From Syngnathus acus (taxonomy: Eukaryota > Chordata > Actinopteri > Syngnathiformes > Syngnathidae): DNA of 64,000 bases. The stretch covers positions 5,768,001-5,832,000 of the forward strand of contig NC_051100.1 in NCBI RefSeq assembly GCF_901709675.1, given 5' to 3'. Shown here one piece after another: positions 22,161 to 33,954 of the stretch. The notes beneath the pieces were generated by a model that made no database searches, was not told the DNA's origin, and worked only from the letters and a program-made list of their open reading frames with translations. Made by a program: the position numbers and the translations under genes. How positions within the stretch are numbered: the stretch's first letter is position 1; each line of letters begins with the position of its first letter.

Positions 22161-24691
22161 GGCTATTTTACAAGGTCTTTCAATAATATCGTTCTATGAT
22201 AAAATTAGCCTTTTAAACAATTAACACGATTGATTTTATTTGATTAAATCTTACTTTTTCATTTTGTGGACTTTAGGAAGGATGCAACTGTCTTTAAATA
22301 TATTCAGATAGCACATGTATATGAAGCAAACTAGCCGGGAGTTTGTGCAAATATACAGGCTGCTAGCATTTGGTTTTCTGAATATCACTGCCTGAGCAAT
22401 GTTGGAACGTTTGGTTTGTCTAGGATGGACTCATCACATTTGACCAGGGAAATGTGCATATGTTCTTGTGTGTGGCTATGCGTGCACCTCCTCCCTGTTG
22501 GTATCTAAATTAAACTGTCTTTATCTCCTCCAGAAAAAAAAAGGGAAGCGAGAGGATGGGAAGTGCTGTGGAATGGGGGTGAAAATTAATTTGTTAGATC
22601 AAAAAAAATATTTAATTTTGCTTCACATCAAACAAACGTCTTCAAGACAGGGTGTACTGAGGCAGGCCCGCCTTTTTCTTCTTCTTACTCCACTTTTTCT
22701 TGATCTGCGTCCTCTTTTCCCCCTTTTAATTAAAAAAGTATTCTATTATTACGGCAGATGAAAAGGAAACATCTATTCAAACAGTGCAGTCGTACCAGAC
22801 TACCACTAATCTTTTGGTAATTATTTTTTAATTGAATCTTTTGAACGCAAAAGCCCTGAGCAGATGCTTGCATTGCTGCAGTCCCACATTGCACACTACG
22901 GCATGTGTACGCCATGATGCCTGCAAACGGTCAGGCGTGGAAAGGAGAGCAAGACGAAGTGAAGGAAAGAGGCCTCGATGGCAGAAGGGAAGAGGATTGA
23001 CCATCAGAACCTACAAAGACTTTGGGCTTTGGATAAATAAATCTTCCCGGCTTTCCCAGAGGTCCACCAGACTTCACGTTCTTAACCCTGATACCTTCCG
23101 CTGCAATCCGTCTGCCGGCTCCAGTTTGGATACCCACAATCTGCAAAGTTCTGATTCCGAGCTAAGTGAAGGGATGGAGGTTGTTTCTTTAGTTGAGGGG
23201 AGCTCCAAAACATGAGCCAATGGCTAAACCTGCAAGGGTTTGGTCTTTCTGAAAGGACCTTAAAAACACCTTATTACCACAGAGCCCTCCATTTCAGTGA
23301 CATTTGATATGCCTCTACGTCTGAGCTAAGCATCCTGGATGATGTGTGCATAAAGTTCTCCCTCTGAGATGCCTTAGAAGTGCTTAAAAGAGCCAGATGC
23401 AAAGAGCGGCTTAAGGAGCAGGCAAATAGAAGCAGCTCGGAGGAAAAGACGTCTTTAGCTCGGCTATATGCGGTAGCATATTGGCTGTTAATCATGTTGA
23501 GTAGCCGTCAAAGCGCACCCAAGCAGGTTAAATCACATTAATCGTACATGTGTACGTAAGTGTGAATGAGGTAAAGTGTCGGACAAACTAAGTGCACGGA
23601 GGCTTTGCTTAAACTTGATTTTCTGGGCCCGTGCTGATCAAGCATCCCATAGCGGGAAATACAACTATAGAAATATTACAAGGTTGTACATCAGGTGTTC
23701 CTACTTTTGTGCTTATGCAAGAACTTATTTTATCACTTCTCCTGTGTCTGCTGATATTTAGCTGAGATTCCTGCGTATTGAAAAAAGTGAGCAGAAAAAA
23801 AGTAAATTCCTGCTGATTGCTTTCATTTCCAAATTATTGCGGTACGCGCGGACGCACGAATGCATGTGCAAAAACGCACATTTCATTTCCTCCCAAAAAT
23901 TAAAACACACAACACGTGATAATAACAAAATGAAAAAAAAAGTTTGGGGAAAAAATGTAATTATCACAGTGCTTCAAACTAGTAAGACAATTAACAGTGT
24001 AGCTAGTATTTATTGTTAGGTACTGCTGTAAATATGGTGATTATGTCATAGCCCAAAAAATGCCAAAGATGAAGGACGTTGTAAACCGGGAAACCTACTG
24101 TAATTTATAATAGCTAGAATATTAACGACAGCGACACGAGTAATGTGTGCGTCAAAACCTACGTAATTAGCTCCCTGCTATTGCTTTCATTTATCAATAC
24201 GAGACTGATCAAATCCAGCTAATGACCAACAGAAGGTTCTAAACCAGAGGCAAATAAACAATGATAGAAGGAGAAAATTGCTACTGGGATATGGGACAGA
24301 GGAAGAGATAGGACCATGGAGGTACGACATAGAGAATGAGAGATCAACAATGCCATAAATAACCTTGGGGGAAGTCACCTGTCTTCCTGGAAGCGACAGC
24401 TCGTCAGGAAAATGAATGGGTTGTCATTGTTGCCTTGTGCCACTGGCTGAGGGCACTGAAGCTGGCACACAGATAGAAAAAAAAAAGATTGTCTTTTTGT
24501 TTCATTGTCTTTGGTTCACAAACAGCTCTTTGAAAGCACTTAAGCAAAAATGACAAAATGAAGCGAGGGGGAGCGTGCATAAACTCACAAATGCACTCGT
24601 TCCAAAACATACTTATTTACGACTCGTACACATCTCAATCACGATAGCTGCCTTTCTGTCCACTTTTTCATTGGGCTGTTTGAATTTCATC
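22161..24691. other. Non-coding, no gene seen
   Basis: Unique sequence. The interval 22950-23215 is GC-balanced and crossed by a 127-codon frame that begins at a non-ATG codon and has no recognisable domain. It may be a conserved element. The remainder is AT-rich. Confidence 0.42.
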
Positions 24692-24696
24692 CTTGT
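24692..24696. repeat. Target-site duplication, left copy
   Basis: CTTGT, repeated at 25066-25070 on the other side of the solo LTR. Confidence 0.75.
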
Positions 24697-24754
24697 TGTC
24701 ACGAACGGGGGTGGAGTATGGAGCGAGGACGACCAAATGCAGCTTGGACCAGGG

Positions 24755-24760
24755 TTTATT
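24755..24760 (-). terminator. LTR polyadenylation signal
   Basis: AATAAA on the minus strand (TTTATT on plus), inside the solo LTR and 58 bases from its 3' end. Confidence 0.65.
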
Positions 24761-24934
24761 GCAGGAAACTCAAAAGACAAACCCGGCAAACCGATGAGTC
24801 TAAACAACAAAACCAAAAGGACTGATCGCCAAAACGTGAAACAAAAGACAGGAACCAAAAACCGCGTGACAGTGAGACATGCATTGTCCACATCTCTCGG
24901 GTATGCTCCGACGGCGAGTGACACGCAAACAGAA

Positions 24935-24944
24935 CTTAAATAAG
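24935..24944 (-). promoter_or_regulatory. LTR TATA-like box
   Basis: CTTATTTAAG on the minus strand, about 125 bases from the LTR 5' end and about 180 bases before the poly(A) signal, as expected for a U3 promoter. Confidence 0.5.
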
Positions 24945-25065
24945 ACACAGGTAACGAGAGGCAAGTGGGTGTGATTACACTAATCAAGGGCACACAGGAA
25001 GGGAGGGGCAAGCACACAGACACAGAACTGATGACACATCACAAAACTGTGGACGAGGCATGACA

Positions 25066-25070
25066 CTTGT
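25066..25070. repeat. Target-site duplication, right copy
   Basis: CTTGT directly after the solo LTR. Confidence 0.75.
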
Positions 25071-25207
25071 GGCATTGGGTCAACATTGGACCCCGAGTGC
25101 TGAACACATTAAATTGAATCTGATCTGTAGAGCATTATTATCATATATAAAAATCAAAAGATTCCAATAACTATGGATACATAATTTATTGAATTTAACA
25201 TGGGCAT

Positions 25208-25400
25208 TATGGATGCACAGGCAGCTTGGGTTCACGTTCCTCATCTAATGGTGTGAATGGTAGACTGTCTCTATATCTGACCTGTGATTCACTGGCTGTC
25301 AGTCCAGGAGGTAGTCAGGCTTTCGCCTGCTGTCAGCTGGTAGAGGCTCCAACTCTCTGCCATCACTGAACAGGATAAGTGATATAGAAAATGGATGAAT
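25208..25400 (+). repeat. SINE-like repeat copy (GGAT-tailed family), plus strand
   Basis: Begins in the tRNA-like head (GCAGCTTGGGTTCACGTTCC, a degenerate B-box region). It then runs through GTGATTCACTGGCTGTCAG, GTCCAGGAGG, CAGCTGGTAGAGGCTCCAAC and AACAGGATAAGTGATATAG, and ends AGAAAATGGATGAAT. It is internally shortened compared with the 26690-27038 copy and lies in the opposite orientation. Confidence 0.7.
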
Positions 25401-26100
25401 TCAAAGGGTGGTTAAATATTTGCAGCAGTCTGTACAATTAAGATTAACATCAAATAAGAAAAGTGGTTATTTATCAAACGACCACAATTAACAGCTGGGT
25501 TAGCAATAGATAGAATTGAAATTATGCAGATTCGCAAAACATAAAGCCCACCCCCTTTTCGGGGAATATTTTTAATTGTAATGTTGAAAGACCAAAATCA
25601 GAATTGTAGATAGTAAATTCCAGCATATCATGTGTGTGTGCGTGTGTGTGCTTGATTGTATGCATGTGCAGAAGGTGCTTCTTTGTCAGTGAAGAAGCCA
25701 CTATGCCCGAGAATCATGACTACAGCACAATTCTAGATATTCGCATATAAAAAAAAAAAATCCTCCGCTCTTTTCATATTGCGAATGGCCTACCAATTCA
25801 TTTCAATTTCCTGCAGGGCCTGGGTGACTTCAGAGAGCAAGACATCCATCTAAATCTCTATTTAGCCTTGCGCTTACATCTTACACCCAAAACTTGATAT
25901 TTTGCAAAATATGACTAAAGCGCATGCGAGTAATACTGCCTGTCGAATTTATTTAATTTAAGAACTGCCTGGCCGTAACAGATTACAACCACTCCTTTCA
26001 TATCAAAACCTTTGCCTCAAGTGGCTTCGATGCACAATTTACAGGACTACTTATGTTACAAAATAGACACTCAAAATGCAAACAGCAACAACTATATAGT
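25401..26100. other. Non-coding, no gene seen
   Basis: Unique AT-rich sequence with a short GT tract (25630-25655) and an A run (25750). Confidence 0.5.
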
Positions 26101-26101
26101 T

Positions 26102-26177
<76 letters not shown>

Positions 26178-26179
26178 TC
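26101..26179. repeat. CTTT microsatellite
   Basis: About 20 tandem TTCT/CTTT units, uninterrupted. It is the second CTTT array of the window, the same motif as 8461-8576. Confidence 0.97.
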
Positions 26180-26678
26180 GTTCATTCTACAGGATTCTAG
26201 GCACTTCATATTTCACACTAAGTAGCGCTTTGCTAAATACGAAGCCGAGAAATGGGGAAGAAAGAGCAGCGCGAGGGAGTGGGCCTGGAAGAAAAGGGTG
26301 AAAATCAATAGTGAGGACATAGCTGGGGGGTTTCCATATTACATTTTGCATAGACGTCGGCTTTAATTTGCCTTTGATCTCAATCCCAAGATGACTCACT
26401 GAAGCCATCTTCCACAGCCAATTGTGTGTGGGGGGAAGGGTAGAAGGGGGGAATGGAAGGAGTGGGTGGAGGGTTCAGGATGTAGAAAGAAGAGTTGTAA
26501 GGAGCTGAGGATAGAAGGAGGCAGGAGAGTCAACCACAGAGACACGTTTTCCGGGCCAGGCCTTCGTCTCCAGTTTGTACTTTCTGCTGAGATGTCAGTT
26601 CTTGGACATGGCAGTACAGTGTCAACTTCAGACTATCATGACTGAATCTGTGACTCTGTGCAAGATATAAATAGTCAG
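26180..26678. other. Purine-rich non-coding sequence
   Basis: GA/GGA-rich on the plus strand (26250-26300, 26430-26530). No gene recognised. Confidence 0.45.
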
Positions 26679-26689
26679 TGATAATCTTT

Positions 26690-27038
26690 CATTCCATCCA
26701 TCTATCTATTATCCATACCGCTTGTCCCCCACGGGCGTGCTGGAGCATATCCCAGCAGTCATCGGGCACCCTGAACTGGTTGCCAGCCAATCACAGGGGG
26801 ACACACAGAGATGAAGAACCATTCAGACTCGCATTCACACCTACGGGCAATTTGGAGTGCTCAATTGGCCTGCCGTGCATGTTTTTCTGGGGATGTGGGA
26901 GGAAACCGGAGCACCTGGAGAAAAGCCACGCAGGCACGGGGAGAACATGCAAACATCACACGGGGAGGGCCGGAAGTGGAATTGAACCTCTGAACTGTGA
27001 GACGGACGTGCTAACCAATGTTCCACCGTGCCGCCTTG
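26690..27038 (-). mobile_element. Near-complete tRNA-headed SINE-like element with 11-base target duplication
   Basis: The element is flanked by GTGATAATCTT at 26679-26689 and 27039-27049, a perfect 11-base target-site duplication. On the minus strand it starts GGCGGCACGGTGG and has a tRNA-like head with a degenerate A box (around TTGGTTAGCACG, 27009-27024) and B box (GGTTCAATTCC, 26978-26988). A conserved body follows (GGAGTTTGCATGTTCTCC-type phrase, TTGCCCGTAGGTGTGAATG, CCAATTGAGC, GGCTGGCAACCAGTTCAGG, GCTCCAGCACGCCCG), ending in an ATGGATA/GGATGGAAT tail. The duplication length and head/tail layout fit target-primed retroposition using LINE machinery. The body is about 350 bases, with several indels. 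The family name is not known to me with certainty. Confidence 0.75.
26978..27024 (-). promoter_or_regulatory. Degenerate RNA polymerase III A and B boxes of the SINE
   Basis: On the minus strand, an A-box-like GGTTAGCACG and a B-box-like GGTTCAATTCC are spaced roughly as in a tRNA gene. Both deviate from consensus. Confidence 0.45.
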
Positions 27039-27049
27039 TGATAATCTTC

Positions 27050-28094
27050 AACGTCATAATTCTTGAAATCATACAAAAAAATATAATCAATGAAGTATTA
27101 ACAACACCCCAAAAGAATTTTTGTTCCCAAATTGATAGTCTTGTATTCTTGCTGTTACTGGGAAATTCATAACAATTGAAACCGATCTGTATAAAACGTA
27201 ATGCTGTAATTGTACAAAAGTGTTTTCAGTAAAATTGCAAAATGCATCTTTCTTTGTGCAATCCTGATTATGTTCTACCTTTAATTCTTATTTTATCCCT
27301 TTTAGCGATGAACGTTTCTTTCAAATGTGGCTTGAAAGTCTTATTTACTCTTGTCTGTTTTGTGCTTTTCACCTCCCAAAATGTAAGCATTTGGCAGAAT
27401 GACACTCACTCTTTGTAAACAGATGTTTCCAGCTCAGAATTTCCCATTACTATTATCAGCCAGCACTGAGATGTAAAGGTCTGAAACTATAATCCAGCAA
27501 TTAGTTGGCTTCAGGGGTAGAAACAAAGCCTGGAACAACGGGTATAGACGGAGCATCTGTTTCAAAAGCAGATATTGCTGACACACCACTGCCAGAGGCT
27601 GCATTTTATGTCAGATAAAAATGCCAAAATATATGAAATGCATTATAGGGGCAATATCAAGTCAAACTATCGCCAAGCACAAACAGTATATTTCGTCTAA
27701 GCAGGCAGGAATCACTTAAGTCAAGCCTCATCTACTGAACTACATTAACACACCATTAGAAGTCTGGGAGCTGAAGTGGTGAGAATAATATATGAAGTTA
27801 TACAAGTAATTAATAGATAGAGCTGTCTCAGAGAGAAAAGAGAGGAGTATTTGTCATCTTTTCTCCACACAATGCAATTGTTCTCTGCAACATTCACCAG
27901 TCACTGTTATTAATGAGGCTGTCCCACAGAACATACATTTCAGCATACTAGCCATCCCTGATTTTTTTTTTTTCTTCTTCTTGGAAATCATATAAAAATA
28001 GCTTTTTGTCTCAATGTTGTGTGCTGTCCATTGGGAGAAAAAAAAATGTTTCAAGAGACCAACAGAATTTAAAGTAGTTTCCAGGTACCTTAAT
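27050..28094. other. Non-coding, no gene seen
   Basis: AT-rich unique sequence; nothing recognised. Confidence 0.5.
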
Positions 28095-28188
28095 GACATG
28101 ACACGGTTTCGACAAAATACTCAAAAAATCATTCTTTTATTTTTGCTTGATTTTTTTTTGACACGACACGCTTTCCACAAAGTACTCA
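28095..28188. repeat. Local direct duplication (65-base period)
   Basis: Bases 28095-28123 and 28160-28188 match at 25 of 29 positions (GACAYGACACG, TTTC, CACAAA, TACTCA). The spacer between them is T-rich. Confidence 0.65.
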
Positions 28189-28289
28189 GAATTGAAATGT
28201 GCCTTTTTTTTTTTAGCAAGTAGCCCTTACCTCATGCAAGTGAGCCACTGGCCACCCTGCCCTGTATATTGCTTAGTTAATGTCAAGTA

Positions 28290-28425
28290 TGGATTTTGTC
28301 ACCATGGCGATTAGGGCCACAGCTTTGGGTGGCTGCACTTGCCAAAATATGAGCCGATGGATTCAGTGTGGGTGCGGTTGTTATGCAAATGAACCACACT
28401 GTTATGTCACCGCTCTCTAGTACAC
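28290..28425. promoter_or_regulatory. Candidate regulatory block with octamer motif
   Basis: GC-balanced complex sequence containing ATGCAAAT (the POU-factor octamer, near 28384) and GTCACCATGGCGATTAGGGC. There is no supporting frame. Confidence 0.28.
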
Positions 28426-29479
28426 ATTTTCAAAAATAGTAGCTATTGCAATTTGCAAAAGATCGCTAAAGTTCATTGGTTTGTTCGTACATCACCATTC
28501 AAACCAACTTCATTGACGTCTTGTTTTCAAAAGACAATAAAACAAGGAGCCAAGCGAACGTTATCTTTCAGTTTTTCTGTCAGTCACCCATTTCCATATA
28601 TCCTTCAACCTTTCATTTGTCTTATACAGCATAACGTTTACCTTTCCGACAGCAGAGGCACCTTGTGCCGCTTTTCAGAATATTCAAGTCATCACAAGTA
28701 CAAAAGCTTGGCTTAACATTTGAATAAAACACAACCCCAGATGAAATTGTTATTTGACACTCGCCATTGTGTTCTCAAACACAAATAAAACACTTCAAAT
28801 TGAGAAACTATAAACTACAAAGCTAAAGTAAAATATTTCCATGCAGCATGTGAATTTCCACCCATGTTGCATTTCTGTCAGTTCTGCCCCCACTTACAAG
28901 AAAAGCTGTACCCCCCCCACCCACCAACCCACTCCAACTTGGTTTCTTCATATGGGTAGCAGAATTTGATATTATTTTGAGGCTTATTCCTAATCATCCA
29001 GACTGTAAATATTGCACACTTCTTTTTGCGGTGGCCTAATGGGCATGTAACCTTATAGGCAAGCATGTGAAGTGGTATTCCTCCTGTGGCTGGCTGGCTG
29101 GGAGCTTAGCGAGTGTGCCAGGCACTCCCTGTGGATGAAAGCCTTGTCAGATGGTACAGTCAAGCTTCACTTTGACTCTTATGAAAAACAGACATGTCCA
29201 GCCTCCCATGAGTAAGCACAGTAATGGAGCACAAACGTCTTCAAATGTAAGAGTATTTTCAAACTAGAAGCTTTTCTCCCCTTGTGTTCTGGCATTTTCC
29301 TCTGAAATGTACACCTTTGCTACCCCTTAGCACAAAGTGCAATGAACATTATTGCTGTCATTTTCCTTTTCTCGTCATTTTATTTTTCTTCTTTTTTTTT
29401 TTTTTGCAAAAGAAATTTGGCTGTCCATCTTCTCTGCAGTATTTTAATGAACAAGCACCCTAGCAACCTCAATAATCTA
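28426..29479. other. Non-coding, no gene seen
   Basis: Unique sequence with a C-rich patch at 28909-28935. Nothing recognised. Confidence 0.5.
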
Positions 29480-29760
29480 AACTGTCATCTCTCTTGGCCC
29501 GGTCCACATTCCCCCAATGATAAAATGAATTACACCTTCTATTGTCAGTGTGCTTTAATCATATTAGCTTCTGCTAAAATCACAGAGCATTGTTCAGGCC
29601 CCCCAGACAAAAGACGACATATCTAAGGTTCAATGGACCTTGGATCTCCCTGGGTGAATTACATTAATTCTAAATAACTTCACGTTAAGCTGCCTGTCCG
29701 ATAGAAGCGGCACAAGGGCTTTGACTCAAGTGGCATTTGCACGTTCATAGTCACTCCTAA
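29480..29760. promoter_or_regulatory. Candidate conserved non-coding element
   Basis: Complex, balanced sequence with TTTAATCATATTAGC, TGAATTACATTAATTC and a 10-base inverted motif AAGGTTCAATGGACCTT (AAGGT/ACCTT arms). It differs from the neighbouring T-rich DNA. Composition-based proposal only. Confidence 0.28.
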
Positions 29761-31547
29761 TAAGACTGTCCAACACTTTATATTATAATAGATATTCTAT
29801 TCACAAGATGGACTAAAAAATGGTTTTGTCTTTTTAATTGGCTTAATGAATTCATCACACCAAGCTGTCTTATTTCAGGGGTGATTATTGTATCAATTAG
29901 GCTATTCAGATGATTGAAATTAAGTTGTTCAAAGACTTAAGGTAGAATAATTGGAGTTGATTGTTAGTAGTCAGTAGTGGTGGGCAGTGAGTGTGTTTAT
30001 GTTAGCTGAACCAATCAGAAGATGAAAAAAATGCCAAGGTCGCTTAGCGGTGATGCAGAATAGTGAATCTAAAATATGATTGGTTCATCCTTGAATGAAA
30101 AGAATGCTCTGTTAAAACAACCTCATTTTAGTACAAAAACGACCCAGGAAGTCAAAACTTCTTAGGTTGTTTTGGCACATAAAATTTTTTTTGTAAGGGC
30201 GGGAGCAACTCAAGGTTGGGTCAAACAGGATATGGCTCTCGTTGGAACTTAAATTTCTGAGTTGCGTGGAAATTTGGGCCCATTCATCCAGCAGAACTTT
30301 TTCATGTTACTGGAGGAGAGGACCCGCCTCTCTCAAAGCATTTATGAACAGATAAAAGATGTGTAAGTTTGTGATTAATTTTAATTTGTTACACAAAAGA
30401 AATGATATGTTTTATTTGCAGCCCTAATATAAATGTGTATGTACAATTAATTGATGACACACATGCGAGTAGTCCTCACTCGGAGCTGTTAGGGGATTGC
30501 TAAACGATTGGATAAGTCCTTAATTCAATAATTTTTACTGGGTACGAGCCCTCCCCCGTCGCTCTTCATCGACAAAGGCACTTTAAGAAGGGAAATGTTT
30601 AGCATATCTGTCTAAATGGGCCTAACAAGCTTCAGCCTGTGCTCTGTTAAAAAAAAAAAAATAATGAAAAAGAAGACAGTGTGATGTTGCCTCTCTTGAA
30701 CTGATGATGGCATGCACTTAATGCAAATTGGTGTCTGGGGACAACAAATTCTCTCTTAATACATATGCAGGGAGCGAGTGAGAGAGAGAGCAAGTGGGAG
30801 AGAGAGCGTAAGTGAGTGAGAAAAAGAGAGAGAGCTGAGCAATGAAATGTTTTAAAAGGGAACTCTAAGGCAAAAATAATACAGCAATGGATTGAGTGGG
30901 ATGGGCAAATTACACTGCATAGAAAATGAAAGAAACATTTTTACTTATTTTAAGACTACATTGTGTGTATTTGATTACTATTTACTTTTATCATTTATAA
31001 TTTGCTTCATGTGCACTTATTTTGCATTTTGATCTTTTATAAAAACCATGCCAGGTGTGGATGTTGAAAATATGAGAACAATATGGTTTTGGATGTATTA
31101 GCCTACTTTTGACCGACCGTCATAGATGTAAATGCTGACAATGATTTTAAAAAAGCAAACTGTGTATTTTAAATAAATAATGAATGTGGAGAGGTGTTTT
31201 TTTATTTTTATTTTGCATCCCATCAGCCCTCATTAGTTAAGCCTGGTACTAAATACGACCATATGACATCAAAACACTTCATTGAAAAACAATGTCAAAT
31301 ATAGCTAGTAAATATATACAGTATACTGTAGAGAACCTGGAGACATACGCACACATGCCCACACACTCTATATACATAAACATGTAGACTTGCTTCTCAT
31401 TGTTGTCCCCCCCAAGCACCACACCCCAGTCACACTCTCTGAGGAAGTTTAGAATCCTGTCATTCCGACTTGGAGTTCAGTGCTTCTTTTATGTGTGCCT
31501 CGACAGCAGGCCTCTCCTCCTTTTGTATTGTTTTATCATTTATGCAT
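29761..31547. other. Non-coding, no gene seen outside sub-features
   Basis: AT-rich unique sequence. The interval 30470-30640 is a GC-balanced, complex block that may be a regulatory element. A GA-rich tract lies at 30777-30834. Confidence 0.45.
30777..30834. repeat. Interrupted GA low-complexity tract
   Basis: GAGA runs interrupted by AGTG and AAGTGGGA words. Confidence 0.8.
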
Positions 31548-31642
31548 GGGTAGGGGTTGGCGGTGGTAGGGGGAGGGGGGGGGGCAGAGCATTTTAGGCA
31601 TAAGGAGCAGCAGCATTAGGACAGATCGGGGGGAGGGGGGGG
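31548..31642 (+). repeat. Two G-rich clusters with G-quadruplex potential
   Basis: Bases 31548-31584 contain successive G runs (GGGG, GG, GGGGG and a 10-base G run). Bases 31628-31642 contain G6 and G8 runs separated by A. Both fit G-quadruplex-forming sequence. Confidence 0.7.
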
Positions 31643-31771
31643 CACTAATTTATATTCTGTTTCAGCACATCTTAGCGAGCTGAGGAGTTCAAACATTTTC
31701 CAAGCAAATGCAGTGAGAGGAGGGGAATAAAAGGGAAGTGGTGAAAAAGAGAGAGGACAAGACACTTGGGG

Positions 31772-31790
31772 TATGTGTGTTTGTGTGCGC

Positions 31791-31843
<53 letters not shown>
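31772..31843. repeat. GT microsatellite with GCGCGC start
   Basis: GTGTGTTTGTGTGCGCGCG is followed by an uninterrupted GT run of about 25 units. The purine-pyrimidine alternation gives Z-DNA potential. Confidence 0.95.
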
Positions 31844-31844
<1 letters not shown>

Positions 31845-33935
31845 ACGCCGGTGTGTGATGTCCATATGCTTGAGCATGCATGTATGTGTGTATATATTAT
31901 GTACAGATTTTGTCTGTACTCCAAAACAGATGGAGATAAGAGGAAGTCTACTATGGAGGGGTTGCAAAGAGTTGAAAAAGCAGAAATTGGGAGGGGGGAT
32001 AGCTAAAGGCAGCAAAATGATACACTAAGAAGCGCATGAAACGTTATTTAAAAAAATGGAAAAATAAGGTTCTGTATGGAATACTGCAGATAAAATATAA
32101 TTTCAAGAATGTTTTTCAAAGACAGGTTTTAAAAGACGCTTACTTCAGGAATTTATTTTCCCAGCAGCCGCTCTCTAAATCCTTACAAATAAGGATATTC
32201 CATCATATGTCAAAACAATGTTTTGAGTGAACGACTACTTCACTGGCCACAATTAATTATCAGATCAAATTGCGAGAATCTGTATAGCACTACCTGAGTT
32301 AGAAAGATGGTCATTACAGACCAGGGAATTTCTGAGAAATGCTTTTTGTGAAAATCATAGATTATATCACCTCAGTACAATAAATGGAAAATAACAGTAA
32401 AAGAAAAAAAAAATACTAAGTATTTATATATATTTATGTGCTATCCGTCAGTGCACAGCTTTGTGAAGGATGTCAGCAGGTGTAAGGTTAAAATAAATAA
32501 AATAAGGTAAAAAGTAAAGCAATTTTGTGTTGTAAAATACAATGTTTTTTACTGTGAATGTTATTGGTTCTCAGCTAATCAGCACCTGATTGTTGGAAGG
32601 CACCACTGATGGCACAATCAAGTGCAGAGAGCTTCTACACATTAAAGAGATTGTGTGAAAAACTTTTTTTTTTTTCAAGGAGCTTGCTGAAATACTTTTT
32701 TATTTATTAGGACTGTAATCTGCTTTGAACAAAAGTCTTCCCCAATAGAACGTTAAATGGAAGAAGTTTTTAATTAATTTAATTAAAAAAAATATAATCA
32801 TGATAAATAAAGAAAAACAACTGTACTGTAATCGCATAATGTTATTTTCATCAAGTAGTCAGCACAAAATGGGTAACCCTGTCATTCCCACACTCAAAGT
32901 ACTGTGGCCAACTTTGCCCCTATTTAACATAAGCTGATGTCTGCTGTGACTTCAGGATAGCCACGTCTGTTCCAGCCATATCAATAGTCATCACACTGCA
33001 ACTCAACTCGAGACGACAACAACCTACAGTAAGCATCCAGCCCAAACAAAATCAGTGGATCTATGCATGCGAAAAAGGGCTTTGTGCATGTGTGTGTGTG
33101 TGTTTCCTTCCTCTTCCTCCACATGTTCAGTGTGTACAGTAAATGCCCCTGAGCGTGTGCAAAATGGCTCAGTATCAAAGAGTGATGATTGAACTGAAAA
33201 CATTCTCCATTCTGAGAAAAATAAGCACTGCGAGTCAGTGAAAGAGAGAGTGTGTGTGTATTTGTGTGTGTGCATGCGTGTGCTCGTGTGTATGGGTGTG
33301 AAAACATGCAGATCTGAGTGTGTATGTGCAGCATATAGCAATTTTTTTCTACAACAATCTGGCCTGTGTGGGCACATTCGTCTGAGTGTCCACCGTGAAA
33401 ACAAAGAGAGACTGAGAGATATTTGCTGACATGTATTGAATTTCAATAAAAGCTAAAATGAGAGTATGAAGCTTGAAATCTTTTTTTTCTTTTTCAAATC
33501 CGTCTTTGCTCTGTCTAGAATTAGTTGTGGTACACTCTTTTCACCATGCTCAGCTAATCTTATCTCCTTTTGTCCCTGGGGTCTTCTCTCATTTGGTATG
33601 TCCCATGAGTCATGTGCCAATCAAATTGCCCATCAATGTGCACCTCATTCTCTTCTTGGTCTATCTCACTCTAAAGGATTTCATTAAATTGTGCCATAAA
33701 AAAGTTATTGAAGCCGAACAGGGATGTTGTGATGAATGTCATCAGGTGAATTAAATCCAAAGGTGATCTTTCTGTTTTTAGACTCAAGTCACGGCTTGAG
33801 GTCAACCAAATCATATGAACTATGTTTGTATGGAATATTTTAAATGGTCCGTTCACATTTCATCTATTGACATTGTTTGTGCAAAAACACTAATTCATTT
33901 TTTGTTTCTTCATTTCCCTTCTTATTTTTGAACAG
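31844..33935. other. Non-coding, no gene seen
   Basis: AT-rich unique sequence plus a TG-rich patch (33090-33105, 33249-33300). The frames of 60-140 codons are CA/GT low-complexity artefacts. Confidence 0.5.
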
Positions 33936-33954
33936 GCACTGCATGGCAACCCAG
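33936..33954 (+). CDS. Very tentative 19-base microexon (or 31 bases, to 33966)
   Basis: A strong acceptor (a long pyrimidine stretch, then TTATTTTTGAACAG) is followed 19 bases later by CAG/GTAACC, and 31 bases later by CGG/GTATGA. Neither length is a multiple of three. The bases could also be chance splice-like words in T-rich DNA. No protein family can be suggested. Confidence 0.12.

Larger units (their letters stand above)
24697..25065 (-). mobile_element. Solo LTR, Ty3/Gypsy-like, minus strand
   Basis: The 369-base segment begins TGTCAC and ends TGACA on the plus strand, so it has TG...CA termini, and it is bracketed by the 5-base duplication CTTGT. These are the hallmarks of integrase-mediated insertion. 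On the minus strand its parts fall in LTR order: U3, a TATA-like TTATTTAAG (about 24935-24944), R, an AATAAA poly(A) signal (24755-24760) and U5 ending about 58 bases later. No primer-binding site, gag, pol or second LTR adjoins it, so it is a solo LTR left by LTR-LTR recombination. The CTGCATTTGGTCG phrase near the 3' end is common in fish Gypsy LTRs, which supports the superfamily; the exact family is unknown. Confidence 0.8.

Noticed and set aside
22832-23215. 127-codon plus-strand frame in GC-balanced DNA
   Set aside because: The first codon is TTG, not ATG; no domain or family match; no splice sites at sensible positions. Kept only as a possible conserved non-coding block.
24613-25023. 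Long frames on both strands inside the solo LTR
   Set aside because: They lie wholly within the LTR, which is a non-coding transposon part.
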